Shown here in pieces: positions 1 to 10,839 of a stretch of 64,000 nt of DNA (the first letter of the stretch is position 1; every line of letters begins with the position of its first letter). The position numbers were made by a program, and so were the translations under genes. The notes under the pieces are model-generated. The model did not search any database, had not been told where the DNA came from, and saw only the letters and a program-made list of their open reading frames with translations. Origin of the DNA: Microbacterium proteolyticum (GTDB lineage Bacteria; Actinomycetota; Actinomycetes; Actinomycetales; Microbacteriaceae); contig NZ_JAUSZZ010000001.1 of assembly GCF_030818075.1 (NCBI RefSeq), forward strand, positions 3,472,001 through 3,536,000. The letters are read 5' to 3'.

Positions 1-1152
1 GCCGATGCGCGCCGGGTGGAGATCACGCGGACGCTGGCGGAACGGGGCCTGCGCGACGAGCCGATCGCGGGCGAGATCCGGGTACGCAACCTCGGCACCC
101 GCCTGCTGCGCGCGCGCGTACGAGACGCGTGGCAGCCGACCGCCGGGGCTCCCGAGGAGCGTCAGAGCCTGACCGTGCCGCCGGGCGAGCGGCGGGGGGC
201 ACCGCTGCGGCTGGTCCCCCGCCGCCGGGGGGAACTGCGCAGCGCCTTCGTGGTCGTGCGTTCGGCCGGACCGCTGGGCCTTGCCGGACGGCAGGCCGTC
301 ATCGACGCGCCCGCCCGCGTGCGGGTGCTGCCCCCGTTCACGGCACGTCGGCATCTCCCCTCCCGCCTGGCCCGGCTCCGCGAACTCGACGGGAACACCA
401 CGCTGCAGGTGCGCGGCCAGGGCACCGAGTTCGACAGCCTGCGCGAATACGTCCGCGGCGACGACGTGCGCTCGATCGACTGGCGGGCCACCGCCCGCGC
501 GGGGACGACGATGCTGCGCACGTGGCGACCCGAGCGCGACCGGCACGTCGTGATCGTCATCGACACGGGGCGCACGGCCGCCGCGCGCGTCGGCGACGGT
601 GTGCGCCTGGATGCCGCGATGGAGGCGGCTCTGCTGCTGTCGGTGCTGGCGTCCCGCGCCGGCGATCACGTGCACCTGCTCATGTTCGACCGCGCGACCC
701 GCGCCCGCGTCACGCGCGTCGACGGGGCGCCGCTCCTGCCCGCCCTGGTGGATGCCATGTGTCCGGTCGAGCCGCAACTCATCGACACCGATTGGGATGC
801 CGCCTTCGCGCAGGTGCGCGGCCTGTCGGTGCGTCCGGCCCTGGTCGTGCTGCTCACCGCCGCCGACGATCCCGAGGCCGCGCGCGCCTTCCTCGCGTCG
901 CTGCCCGCCGTGGCGGCACGATCGCGGCTGCTGGTGGCCACCGCGACCGACGGACCGGGCGGAACACCCGCACACCGGGATGCCGCCGACGTCTACGCCG
1001 CGGCCGCCGTGGAGCGCGCACGACACGACGCCGCACGCGTGCGCGACGCGGTGCTGCGTGCGGGCGGCGACGCGGTGTCCGCGTCCGCCGACGACCTGCC
1101 GCCCCTCGTCGCCGACCGCTATCTGGCGCTCAAGGCGGCGGGTCGGCTTTAG
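1..1152 (+). CDS. DUF58 domain protein, 5' end outside the window
   Basis: The reading frame is open from base 1, so the gene starts upstream; an internal GTG at 16 is not the likely start. DUF58 proteins normally begin with two membrane helices, which are missing here. The visible 383 residues hold the family's signature around codons 142-162 (GTEFDSLREYVRGDDVRSID, then WRATAR) followed by a von Willebrand A-like fold (VVIVIDTGRTA, with a metal-site-like DTG). Members usually pair with MoxR AAA ATPases and are thought to work in envelope assembly; the MoxR gene would be expected just upstream, outside the window. The oleA start lies 125 bp downstream on the same strand. Family call is firm; exact role is unknown. 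Confidence 0.85.
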   Translation, partial: ADARRVEITRTLAERGLRDEPIAGEIRVRNLGTRLLRARVRDAWQPTAGAPEERQSLTVPPGERRGAPLRLVPRRRGELRSAFVVVRSAGPLGLAGRQAVIDAPARVRVLPPFTARRHLPSRLARLRELDGNTTLQVRGQGTEFDSLREYVRGDDVRSIDWRATARAGTTMLRTWRPERDRHVVIVIDTGRTAAARVGDGVRLDAAMEAALLLSVLASRAGDHVHLLMFDRATRARVTRVDGAPLLPALVDAMCPVEPQLIDTDWDAAFAQVRGLSVRPALVVLLTAADDPEAARAFLASLPAVAARSRLLVATATDGPGGTPAHRDAADVYAAAAVERARHDAARVRDAVLRAGGDAVSASADDLPPLVADRYLALKAAGRL

Positions 1153-1277
1153 CGCACCCAGCCATCATGCAGCCCGAGACATACGTCGCGGCTTATCCTG
1201 AGGGGTACCCTTCGAGCCGTCTGCGCGTCCCCTCCGTGCCCGGCTGCGCCGTCTACGCACAGGATGCGGGAGCTCTC

Positions 1278-2300
1278 TTGCCAGGTAACGCCACCACGCA
1301 CTTCCACGATGTGGCCCTCGTTTCGGTGGCGAGCGTCCTGCCCAGCCGCGTGACGACGTCGGACGACATCGAGGCGCGGCTGGCGCCGGCGCTGCAGCGC
1401 CTCAAGCTCAAGCCCGGACTCCTGCGTCGCGTCGCGGGAGTCAACGAACGGCGAAACTGGGCCGAGGGAGAGTCGTCCGACGAGGCGACCATCGCCGCGG
1501 GCAAGCAGGCGCTCGCCGAGGCGGGTGTCGATGCGGGTGACATCGGCCTCATCATCAACACCTCCGTCACGCGCAAGCATCTCGAGCCCTCGGTGGCCGT
1601 GCGCCTGCACCACGGGCTGGGCCTTCCGAGCTCCGCCATCAACTTCGACGTCGCCAACGCGTGCCTCGGATTCATCAACGGCATGAGCCTGGCCGCGGGC
1701 ATGATCCAGTCGGGTCAGGTGAAGTACGCCCTGATCGTCAACGGCGAGGATGCCGACGAGATCCAGGTCAACACGATCAACCGTCTCGTACGCGAGGACC
1801 TCGACCGCGACGCGTTCATGCAGGAGTTCGCGTCTCTGACGCTGGGCTCGGGAGCGGCTGCGGCCGTCCTGGGCCGCGCGAGCGACCACCCGGAGGGCCA
1901 CCGCATCGTGGGCGGCGTGACCCGCGCCGCGACGCAGTTCTACGACCTCTGCGTGGGAAGCGTCGACGGCATGTTCACCGATGCCAAGGCGCTGCTGAAG
2001 GGCGGGCTCGACCTCGTCGTCTCGGCGTGGAAGGAGGCGAAGGACGAGTTCTCCTGGACGGGCATGGACCGCTACGTCACCCACCAGGTCTCCTCCGTCC
2101 ACACCTCCGCGATCGTGCGGGCGGCCAAGCTCGACCGCAGCAAGGTCCCCGTCACCTACCCCCGCCTGGGCAACGTCGGCCCGGCATCCATCCCCATCAC
2201 CCTCGCCGAGGAGCAGAAGACGCTGCGCCGCGGCGACCGCGTCCTGCTGATGGGAGTGGGCTCCGGGCTGAACACCGGCATGCTGGAGCTGGCCTGGTGA
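1278..2300 (+). CDS. oleA: OleA-type thiolase / 3-oxoacyl-ACP synthase III family protein
   Basis: Predicted to carry out non-decarboxylative Claisen condensation of two fatty acyl-CoAs to a beta-keto acid, the first step of head-to-head hydrocarbon synthesis. The 340-residue thiolase-fold protein shows a complete triad: Cys129 in NACLGF, His269 in THQVSS and Asn299 in LGNVGPAS. The C-to-H and H-to-N spacing (140 and 30) is close to that of characterised OleA. I chose the TTG start because GGGAG lies 5 nt before it and the product then begins like the family; an in-frame ATG at 1167 would add 37 unlikely residues. FabH alone would not explain the fused OleBC and OleD genes that follow with 4-bp overlaps. 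Confidence 0.88.
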   Translation: MPGNATTHFHDVALVSVASVLPSRVTTSDDIEARLAPALQRLKLKPGLLRRVAGVNERRNWAEGESSDEATIAAGKQALAEAGVDAGDIGLIINTSVTRKHLEPSVAVRLHHGLGLPSSAINFDVANACLGFINGMSLAAGMIQSGQVKYALIVNGEDADEIQVNTINRLVREDLDRDAFMQEFASLTLGSGAAAAVLGRASDHPEGHRIVGGVTRAATQFYDLCVGSVDGMFTDAKALLKGGLDLVVSAWKEAKDEFSWTGMDRYVTHQVSSVHTSAIVRAAKLDRSKVPVTYPRLGNVGPASIPITLAEEQKTLRRGDRVLLMGVGSGLNTGMLELAW

Positions 2301-4960
2301 GGATCACCACCCTCGACGCGACGCTGCCCCCCGCCGGACTGCCGGGTCTCGATCCGGCCCTGTCGCGTCTCGTCGAGGTCGCCGGAGCCGCCGCCGACAC
2401 GGGACGCACGCGCACCTGGCACGTCCTCGACACCGGCGACGCGCTCGCCGCCCGCGGCATCCGTCCCGTCGGCACCATCGTCGCCGTCCACGGCAACCCC
2501 ACCTGGTCGTACCTATGGCGGGCTCTCGTGAACGCCTCCCTGCAGCGGGCCACGGCCGGCGGCGCCGCGTGGCGCGTCGTCGCCGTCGACCAGCTCGAGA
2601 TGGGCTTCTCGGATCGCACGAGCCTGCGGCGAACCCTGGCGCAGCGCATCGCCGATCTCGACGCGCTCGTCGGCGAACTCGGCATCCCGGGTCCGGTCGT
2701 GACGATCGGACACGACTGGGGCGGCCCGGTCTCCCTCGGCTGGGCCGTGGAGAATCGCGACCGCCTCGCCGCCGTGATCGCCCTCAACACCGCCGTCCAT
2801 CACCCCGACGGCGCCCCGCTGCCCGTCGCGTTGCGCGTGGCGACGGCGCGGGGCATGCTCGCCGCCGGCACCACCGGCACGACGGCCTTCCTCGACACCA
2901 CGCTGGCGCTCGCCGAGCTCGACCCGGCCGTCCGCGAGGCCTTCCGGGCACCGTACGCCACGGTGCGCCGTCGTCGCGGGATCGGCGGGTTCGTCGCCGA
3001 CATCCCCGCCACCTCGGCCGACGAGAGCACCCCGGCACTGCGGCGGATGAGCGCGGGGCTCCGCGACCTCGACGTGCCGGCGCTGTTCCTGCGCGGCCCG
3101 AAAGACCCGGTCTTCGGCGAGGGTCACCTCGACGACCTCACCGAGCGCCTGCCGCACGCCGACGTGCACCGTTTCGAGGGCGCTGGCCACCTCATCGCCG
3201 AGGAGCGGCCCTACGCCGAGGTCGTGCTCGACTGGCTCGACGAGAAGGTCGTGGATGCCGCGACCCCGGGCGCGACGACCGGCCCGGCTCCGAGCCCGAC
3301 ACCCCCCGCGGACGGGGCCGCACCTGCCGCACGCACGACCGGCCACCTCTGGGACGCCCTCGACGCCCGCCGCGACGACGACGACATCGCCGTGATCGAC
3401 ATGAGCACGGCGCGCGACGGCGAGCCGCTGCGGGTGAGCTGGCGTCAGCTCGCCGCCCGCGTGGACGAGGTCGCCGCCGGCCTCGACGCGTTCGGCGTGC
3501 GCGCGGGCGACCGCGTGTCGCTGCTCGTGCAGCCCGGCCCCACCCTGACCGCCGCCTTGTACGCCTGCCTGCGCATCGGCGCCGTCGTCGTGGTGGCCGA
3601 CCGGGGTCTCGGCATCCGGGGTCTCTCCCGTGCCGTGCGCGGCGCCGTGCCCGACATCGTGATCGGCGAGGTCGCGGGGCTCGTCGCGGCCCGCGCGTTG
3701 GGGTGGCCCGGACGCCGGATCTCGGCAGCAGCCCTTCCTGCGGCGACCTCGCGCGCCCTCGGCGTGGAGGCGAGTCTGTCCGACCTCGCCCGCGCGGGGC
3801 GCGGCCGCACGCTGCCCGCACCCCCGGCCCCCGAGGCCGACGCCGCCGTGCTGTTCACCTCGGGCTCCACGGGACCGGCCAAGGGCGTCGTGTACACGCA
3901 TGCGCAGCTCACCGCGCTGCGCGATACCCTCGCCGCCCACTTCGGCGTGACCGCCGACACGGGCCTCGTCACCGGGTTCGCGCCGTTCGCGCTGCTCGGC
4001 CCGGCGCTCGGCACGCGCTCGGCGACACCCGACATGGACGTGTCCGCCCCGCGTACCCTCACCGCCGCGGCGGTCGCCGCGGCCGTCCGGGCGTCGGACG
4101 CGCGGATGGTCTTCCTCTCCCCCGCGGCCGTGGCCAACGTCGTCGCCACGTCGGCGGCGCTGGACGACGACGACCGCGCGGCGCTCGAACGCGTGGAGAC
4201 GTTCCTCTCCACCGGGGCCCCGGTCGGTGTCGACCTGCTCCGCCGCGCGCAGGCGCTGATGCCGAACGCCGTCGCGCACACCCCGTACGGCATGACCGAG
4301 TGCCTGCTCGTCGCCGACGTGACGCTCCCCGAGATCGAGGAAGCCGCCGGCGACCGCGGCGTCTGCGTCGGCCGGCCGCTGGGGACGGGCCAGGTGCGCA
4401 TCTCCGCGATCGACGCCGACGGTCGCGCGGCGGGCGAGCCGACGACGGATGCCGGCGTGACCGGTGAGATCGTGATCTCGGCTCCCCACCTCAAGCGCGG
4501 CTACTTCCGCCTCTACCTCACCGATCGTGAGGCCCGCCGGGGACTCCCCGAGCGCTGGCACCGCACCGGCGACGTCGGGCATCTCGATGCCCACGGCCGG
4601 CTCTGGGTCGAGGGGCGCCTCCCCCACGTCATCACGACCGCCGAGGGTCCGGTCACCCCCGTCGGCATCGAACAGGATGCCGAGACCGTCGACGCCGTCT
4701 CCCGCGCCGCCGCGGTCGGGGTCGGTCCCGTCGGCCGCCAGGTCGTCGTCGCGGTCGTGGAGGCGGGCACGCGGCGCCCCGGGCTGGCATCCCCCTCGCT
4801 CGCCGACGACGTGCGCGCAGCCACCCGGCAGCGCCTCGCCGCCGTGCTGACGGTGCCGGTCCTCCCCACCGACATCCGCCACAACTCCAAGATCGACCGC
4901 TCCCGCGTCGCCGCGTGGGCCGAACGCCTGCTCTCGGGCGAGAAGCCGACGGCGCCGTGA
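2297..4960 (+). CDS. oleBC: OleBC fusion: beta-lactone decarboxylase plus beta-lactone synthetase
   Basis: An 887-residue two-domain protein. Residues 1 to about 318 are an alpha/beta hydrolase of the haloalkane dehalogenase-like group, with HGNPTW near residue 65 and an Asp nucleophile, Asp140, in GHDWGG; this is the OleB (beta-lactone decarboxylase) pattern. A Pro/Ala-rich linker (about 319-345) leads to an AMP-binding domain with the P-loop LFTSGSTGPAKG near residue 519, PYGMTE, and a TGD motif, matching OleC (ATP-dependent beta-lactone synthetase). Fused OleBC is known from actinobacteria. The GTG start overlaps the oleA stop (GTGA) and the stop overlaps oleD, so the three should be co-translated. 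Sure of the domains; the product spectrum (olefin or beta-lactone) cannot be told from sequence. Confidence 0.9.
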   Translation: MRITTLDATLPPAGLPGLDPALSRLVEVAGAAADTGRTRTWHVLDTGDALAARGIRPVGTIVAVHGNPTWSYLWRALVNASLQRATAGGAAWRVVAVDQLEMGFSDRTSLRRTLAQRIADLDALVGELGIPGPVVTIGHDWGGPVSLGWAVENRDRLAAVIALNTAVHHPDGAPLPVALRVATARGMLAAGTTGTTAFLDTTLALAELDPAVREAFRAPYATVRRRRGIGGFVADIPATSADESTPALRRMSAGLRDLDVPALFLRGPKDPVFGEGHLDDLTERLPHADVHRFEGAGHLIAEERPYAEVVLDWLDEKVVDAATPGATTGPAPSPTPPADGAAPAARTTGHLWDALDARRDDDDIAVIDMSTARDGEPLRVSWRQLAARVDEVAAGLDAFGVRAGDRVSLLVQPGPTLTAALYACLRIGAVVVVADRGLGIRGLSRAVRGAVPDIVIGEVAGLVAARALGWPGRRISAAALPAATSRALGVEASLSDLARAGRGRTLPAPPAPEADAAVLFTSGSTGPAKGVVYTHAQLTALRDTLAAHFGVTADTGLVTGFAPFALLGPALGTRSATPDMDVSAPRTLTAAAVAAAVRASDARMVFLSPAAVANVVATSAALDDDDRAALERVETFLSTGAPVGVDLLRRAQALMPNAVAHTPYGMTECLLVADVTLPEIEEAAGDRGVCVGRPLGTGQVRISAIDADGRAAGEPTTDAGVTGEIVISAPHLKRGYFRLYLTDREARRGLPERWHRTGDVGHLDAHGRLWVEGRLPHVITTAEGPVTPVGIEQDAETVDAVSRAAAVGVGPVGRQVVVAVVEAGTRRPGLASPSLADDVRAATRQRLAAVLTVPVLPTDIRHNSKIDRSRVAAWAERLLSGEKPTAP

Positions 4961-5916
4961 AGGTCCTCGCGACCGGTGCGTCCGGCTTCCTCGGCCGCGC
5001 GGTCGTCCGTGCCCTGCAGGACGCCGGACACGCGGTGCGCACCCTGCAGCGCCGTCCCTCAGGCGTCGACGGTGCCGAGGATCACCGGGGCTCCGTGACG
5101 GACCCGGATTCCGTGGCATCCGCCCTCGACGGGATCGACGGCGTCGTGCACCTCGCGGCCAAAGTGTCGCTCGCGGGAGACCCCGCGCAGTTCCACGCCG
5201 TCAACGTGGAGGGCACCCGTGTGCTCCTCGACGCGGCCGCCGCCGGCGGGGTCTCGCGCATCGTGCACATCTCGTCGCCGTCCGTGGCGCACGCAGGCCT
5301 CGCCCTCGCGGGTGTCGGCGCCGATCCCGCTGATCCGGATGCCGCGCGCGGCGAATACGCCCGCACGAAGGCTGCGGCCGAGCTGCTCGCGCTCTCCCGC
5401 GCGGGCGACGATCTGTCGCTCGTGGCCATCCGCCCGCACCTGGTGTGGGGTCCGGGCGACACGCAGCTCATCGCGCGCATCGTCGACCGCGCCCGTCGGG
5501 GGCGATTGCCGCTGCTGAACGGCGGTACGGCGTTGATCGACTCCACGTACGTCGACAACGCGGCATCCGGGATCGTCGCCGCCCTCGACCGTGTCGACGA
5601 CGTCAGCGGACGCGCGTACGTGCTGACCAACGGCGAGCCGCGTCCGGTCGGCGACCTGCTCGCGGGCATCTGCCGCGCCTCGGGTGTCGAACCGCCGCGG
5701 TTCAGCGTGCCGGCGGGGCTGGCGCGCGCCGCCGGCGGTCTGGTCGAGCGGGTGTGGGCCGTGCGTCCGGGCGAGGACGAGCCGCCCATGACCCGGTTCC
5801 TCGCCGAACAGCTGTCGACGGCGCACTGGTTCGACCAGACCGAGATCCGCCGCGACCTGCGCTGGACCCCTGCGGTCTCGCTGGACGAAGGCCTGCGCCG
5901 CCTCTCCCGCGCCTGA
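4957..5916 (+). CDS. oleD: OleD-type NAD(P)-dependent 2-alkyl-3-ketoacid reductase (SDR/epimerase fold)
   Basis: A 319-residue extended short-chain dehydrogenase. It opens with the nucleotide-binding motif TGASGFLG, has HLAAKVS, an active-site Ser/Tyr/Lys set (HISSPSV, and YARTKAAAE) and a C-terminal substrate region with PMTRFLAEQLS, which resembles 3-beta-HSD/OleD proteins. In the Ole pathway OleD reduces the OleA beta-keto acid to the beta-hydroxy acid that OleC closes to a beta-lactone. The GTG start overlaps the oleBC stop by 4 bp. On its own this would be called a generic NAD-epimerase; the cluster makes OleD the best reading. Confidence 0.87.
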   Translation: MKVLATGASGFLGRAVVRALQDAGHAVRTLQRRPSGVDGAEDHRGSVTDPDSVASALDGIDGVVHLAAKVSLAGDPAQFHAVNVEGTRVLLDAAAAGGVSRIVHISSPSVAHAGLALAGVGADPADPDAARGEYARTKAAAELLALSRAGDDLSLVAIRPHLVWGPGDTQLIARIVDRARRGRLPLLNGGTALIDSTYVDNAASGIVAALDRVDDVSGRAYVLTNGEPRPVGDLLAGICRASGVEPPRFSVPAGLARAAGGLVERVWAVRPGEDEPPMTRFLAEQLSTAHWFDQTEIRRDLRWTPAVSLDEGLRRLSRA

Positions 5917-5936
5917 CCCCCGGGGTGGCGAACCCG

Positions 5937-6070
5937 CCTCGCTGCTCCTCGCCGTCCTCGCCGCCCCCCCGCCGTCCTCGCTATCCTCGCCGCCCTCGCC
6001 GCCCCCCGCCGTCCTCGCTATCCTCGCCGCCCTCGCCGCCCCTCGCCGCCCCCCCGCCGCCCCTCGCCGT
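5937..6070. repeat. Pyrimidine-rich low-complexity direct repeats
   Basis: Just after oleD the plus strand is almost all C and T with G in CGCC steps. A 35-bp stretch containing CCTCGCTATCCTCGCCGCC occurs twice in direct orientation about 37 bp apart (starts near 5971 and 6008), flanked by many shorter CTCGCCGCC copies. No start codon or coding signal fits it. It may be a slippage-prone tract or part of the 3' end of the ole transcript. Confidence 0.8.
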
Positions 6071-6074
6071 TGGC

Positions 6075-6635
6075 GTGACTCGCGGGAAATGCTCGCCTCA
6101 TCACCGTCGCCGCGGACACAAGGCGCCACTCATCCTCGACCCCGGTGACTTGCGCCAAATGGTCACCGCGCCGCACCCGCGGCGAACATACGGCGCAAGT
6201 CAGAGCCCGCCCGAACCCCAAATCCCACGCCCGGTCACTCCTGCCACATGGTCACCGCGCCGCACCCGCGGCGAACACGCGGCGCAAGTCATTCCCGAGC
6301 CCATCCGAACCCCACACCCCATACCCGTTGACTTGCGCCACATGTTCACCGCACCGCACCCGCGGCGAACATACGGCGCAAGTCACCGACCGGGAGCCCG
6401 CCCGAACCCCAAACCCCACGCCCGGTCACTCCTGCCACATGTTCGCCGCGCTGCACCCGCGGCGAGCACACGACGCAACTCACCGCCGAACCCACTCGAA
6501 CCCGACACCCCACCCCCGCACCCGTTGTCTTGCGCCACATGCTCGCCGCACCGCACCCGCGGCGAACATACGGCGCAAGTCATCCCCGAGCCCATCCGAA
6601 CCCCACACCCCACACCCGGTGACTTGGAGCCCGGG
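6075..6635. repeat. Array of five (plus one decayed) ~56-bp palindromes in dimeric arrangement
   Basis: Each element is an imperfect palindrome: left arm ACTTGCGCCaCATGTTCaCC, centre CGCACCCG, right arm with GGCGAACATACGGCGCAAGT. Elements lie at 6147-6202, 6234-6291, 6330-6385, 6426-6482 and 6527-6582; a decayed one is at 6075-6132 and a half left arm near 6623. Spacers (rich in GAACCCCACACCCC) alternate between two types, so the array looks like a repeated dimer of about 190 bp: odd units are full palindromes, even units have a worn left arm (TCACTCCTGCC). It sits between the converging oleD and katG genes. It has the character of a REP/BIME-like family that could form long hairpins. No gene is seen here. 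Confidence 0.85.
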
Positions 6636-6678
6636 GCCACGGGTCGAGAGGGCGACGGGGCACCCACCAGACGACGAG

Positions 6679-6707
6679 AGGCCCGCCCCCGCGAGGGGAC
6701 GGGCCTT
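6679..6707 (-). terminator. Candidate terminator hairpin downstream of katG
   Basis: Arms AGGCCCGCCCCC and GGGGACGGGCCT (one mismatch) enclose a 4-nt GCGA loop, 36 bp past the katG stop codon. The tail on the minus strand is not T-rich, so it would be a GC-rich, actinobacterial-style terminator. The position between converging genes supports it; strength is unproven. Confidence 0.5.
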
Positions 6708-6742
6708 CCGGGCACCGAGCCGCAGAGCGGCCGGCGCGGGAC

Positions 6743-9459
<2,717 letters not shown>

Positions 9460-9465
9460 GCGTCC

Positions 9466-9493
9466 AGCGTACCTAGTTTTGAGTAAATCAAAA
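9466..9493 (-). promoter_or_regulatory. furA-katG promoter with Fur-type operator
   Basis: Reading the minus strand, a perfect inverted repeat TTTTGA-N5-TCAAAA (9477-9493) is followed by the -10-like box TACGCT (9466-9471) and, 6 nt on, by the furA ATG at 9459. The palindrome therefore covers the -35/spacer region, where a bound repressor would block polymerase, and the mRNA would be leaderless or nearly so. It is a rare AT-rich island in this sequence. Confidence 0.8.
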
Positions 9494-9697
9494 ATGACAC
9501 GCCGGTAACGGATCGGATCGCCGCCCCGCACCACGTCGGACACGACGCGGAAGATTCGCGGCCGGCGACCCTCAGAGGCGGTGGATGCCGCACCCGTCGG
9601 CCCGCATCTCCTGCGTCGCGTCGCCCGAGGTTCGACCACACAGGCGCCCGGCGGCGCCAGACCGGCACCGTGCGGCCGAGGGAACCGCCCGAGCGAC

Positions 9698-9760
9698 CGA
9701 CGAAACCGCTCCCGGGCGGCCGACGAAACCGCTCCCGGGCGGACGACGAAACCGCCCGCA
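9698..9760. repeat. 23-bp tandem repeat, two copies and a partial third
   Basis: CGACGAAACCGCTCCCGGGC(GGC) begins at 9698 and 9721, and a shortened third copy starts at 9744. Each unit carries the palindrome CCGCTCCCGGGCGG around a CCCGGG core, with a related fragment (GAGGGAACCGCCC) just before. The stretch 9494-9827, between the furA promoter and the end of the SpoIIM-like gene, shows nothing else I can name. Confidence 0.75.
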
Positions 9761-9827
9761 AGCATCCGATGCGCAGGCGCCGGACGAAACACCGGACCGC
9801 CGGAGCGCCGCGAGACGGCGGATGCCG

Positions 9828-10823
9828 TCAGCCCGCGGTGAGGGTCGGAGTCCCCGCCTCGTATTCGGTGAGGTCGCCGGTCTCCCCCGCGCGCGCCGCG
9901 CGGCGCCCGACCCACAGCATGTAGAAGAGGAAGACGCCCAGCGCGGCGGCCCCGATGGCCACCTTCACCTGCCACGGCCACTCCCGCGGCGTCACGAAAC
10001 CCTCGACGATGCCGGAGAGGGCGAGCGCGAAGACGAGACCCACCGCCACGGTCGCCAGCGATCGTCCCGCGGCGGCGAGGGCCGCCTCGCGCGTCCGGCG
10101 GCCCGGAGCGACCCACGCCCAGAAGATCTGCAGACCCGCGGCCGCCGCCACGAAGATGCACGTGAGCTCGAGGAGACCGTGCGGCAGGATGAACTGGAAG
10201 AAGGTGTCGCCGCGATCGAACGAGAACATGATCGCCGCCACGACTCCGACGCCCCGCGCGTTCTCCATGATGACCGAGATGGGCCAGAACCCCGTCACAC
10301 CGAACATCACGCACTGCGCGGCGAGCCACGCGTTGTTAGTCCACACCGTCGCCGCGAAGATCTCGTTCGGATTCTCCCGGTAGTAGCCGACGAATTGTTC
10401 GTCCGCCACATTCTGGATGTCCATCTGAGCAGCCAACGTGGCGAGGACAGCCGGATCCCCCGTGATCCACAGCACCCAGAGCGTGGAGACGACGAGGAAC
10501 AACACCGCCACCGCCAGCGTCATCCACCGCACCCGGTACAGAGCCGCCGGCAACTGCAGCAGGAAGAAGCGCGGCAGCTGCTTCAGGACGTTCTCGCGGA
10601 CGCCCGTCAGGCGCAGGCGCGTCCGCGCCAGCAGGATCGAGACGTAGTCGCCCTGGGGCGTGCGTCCGGCCGAGGTCTTGATGTCGGCCAGATCAGCGGA
10701 TGCCGCGCGGTAGCGCGTGACGAGCTCGTCCACGTCCGACCCGCTCAGGTGGCGGCGGCGCCCGAGCTCATCCAGTCGAGCCCACTCGTCTCGGCGGGCG
10801 GCCGTGAGGGCGTCGAGGTCCAT
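9828..10823 (-). CDS. SpoIIM-like (stage II sporulation protein M family) membrane protein
   Basis: A 331-residue protein. A soluble N-terminal part (about 1-95) is followed by roughly five to six hydrophobic helices, including the family-typical stretch around NNAWLAAQCVMFGVTGF and a polar HGLLELT motif near residue 215. Despite the name, the family is widespread in non-sporulating actinobacteria, usually next to RDD, DUF58 and MoxR genes; its function is unknown. Its start is divergent from, and only 16 nt away from, the RDD gene start. A box TACAGT ends 7 nt before the ATG, suggesting a leaderless transcript. Confidence 0.85.
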   Translation of the reverse strand: MDLDALTAARRDEWARLDELGRRRHLSGSDVDELVTRYRAASADLADIKTSAGRTPQGDYVSILLARTRLRLTGVRENVLKQLPRFFLLQLPAALYRVRWMTLAVAVLFLVVSTLWVLWITGDPAVLATLAAQMDIQNVADEQFVGYYRENPNEIFAATVWTNNAWLAAQCVMFGVTGFWPISVIMENARGVGVVAAIMFSFDRGDTFFQFILPHGLLELTCIFVAAAAGLQIFWAWVAPGRRTREAALAAAGRSLATVAVGLVFALALSGIVEGFVTPREWPWQVKVAIGAAALGVFLFYMLWVGRRAARAGETGDLTEYEAGTPTLTAG

Positions 10824-10839
10824 GTGATCAACTGTACGC

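Noticed and set aside
1167..1277. ATG at 1167 as an alternative oleA start
   Set aside because: It would add 37 non-conserved residues, while TTG 1278 has GGGAG at proper spacing and matches the family's start.
2513..5119. An 868-residue open frame on the minus strand opposite oleBC
   Set aside because: Composition is Arg/Gly/His-rich without any domain, as expected for the antisense of a GC-rich gene with clear hydrolase and AMP-ligase motifs.
6075..6635. Open frames across the palindrome array on both strands
   Set aside because: They encode Pro/Arg/His-rich repeats of the palindrome itself, have no ribosome sites and no family resemblance.
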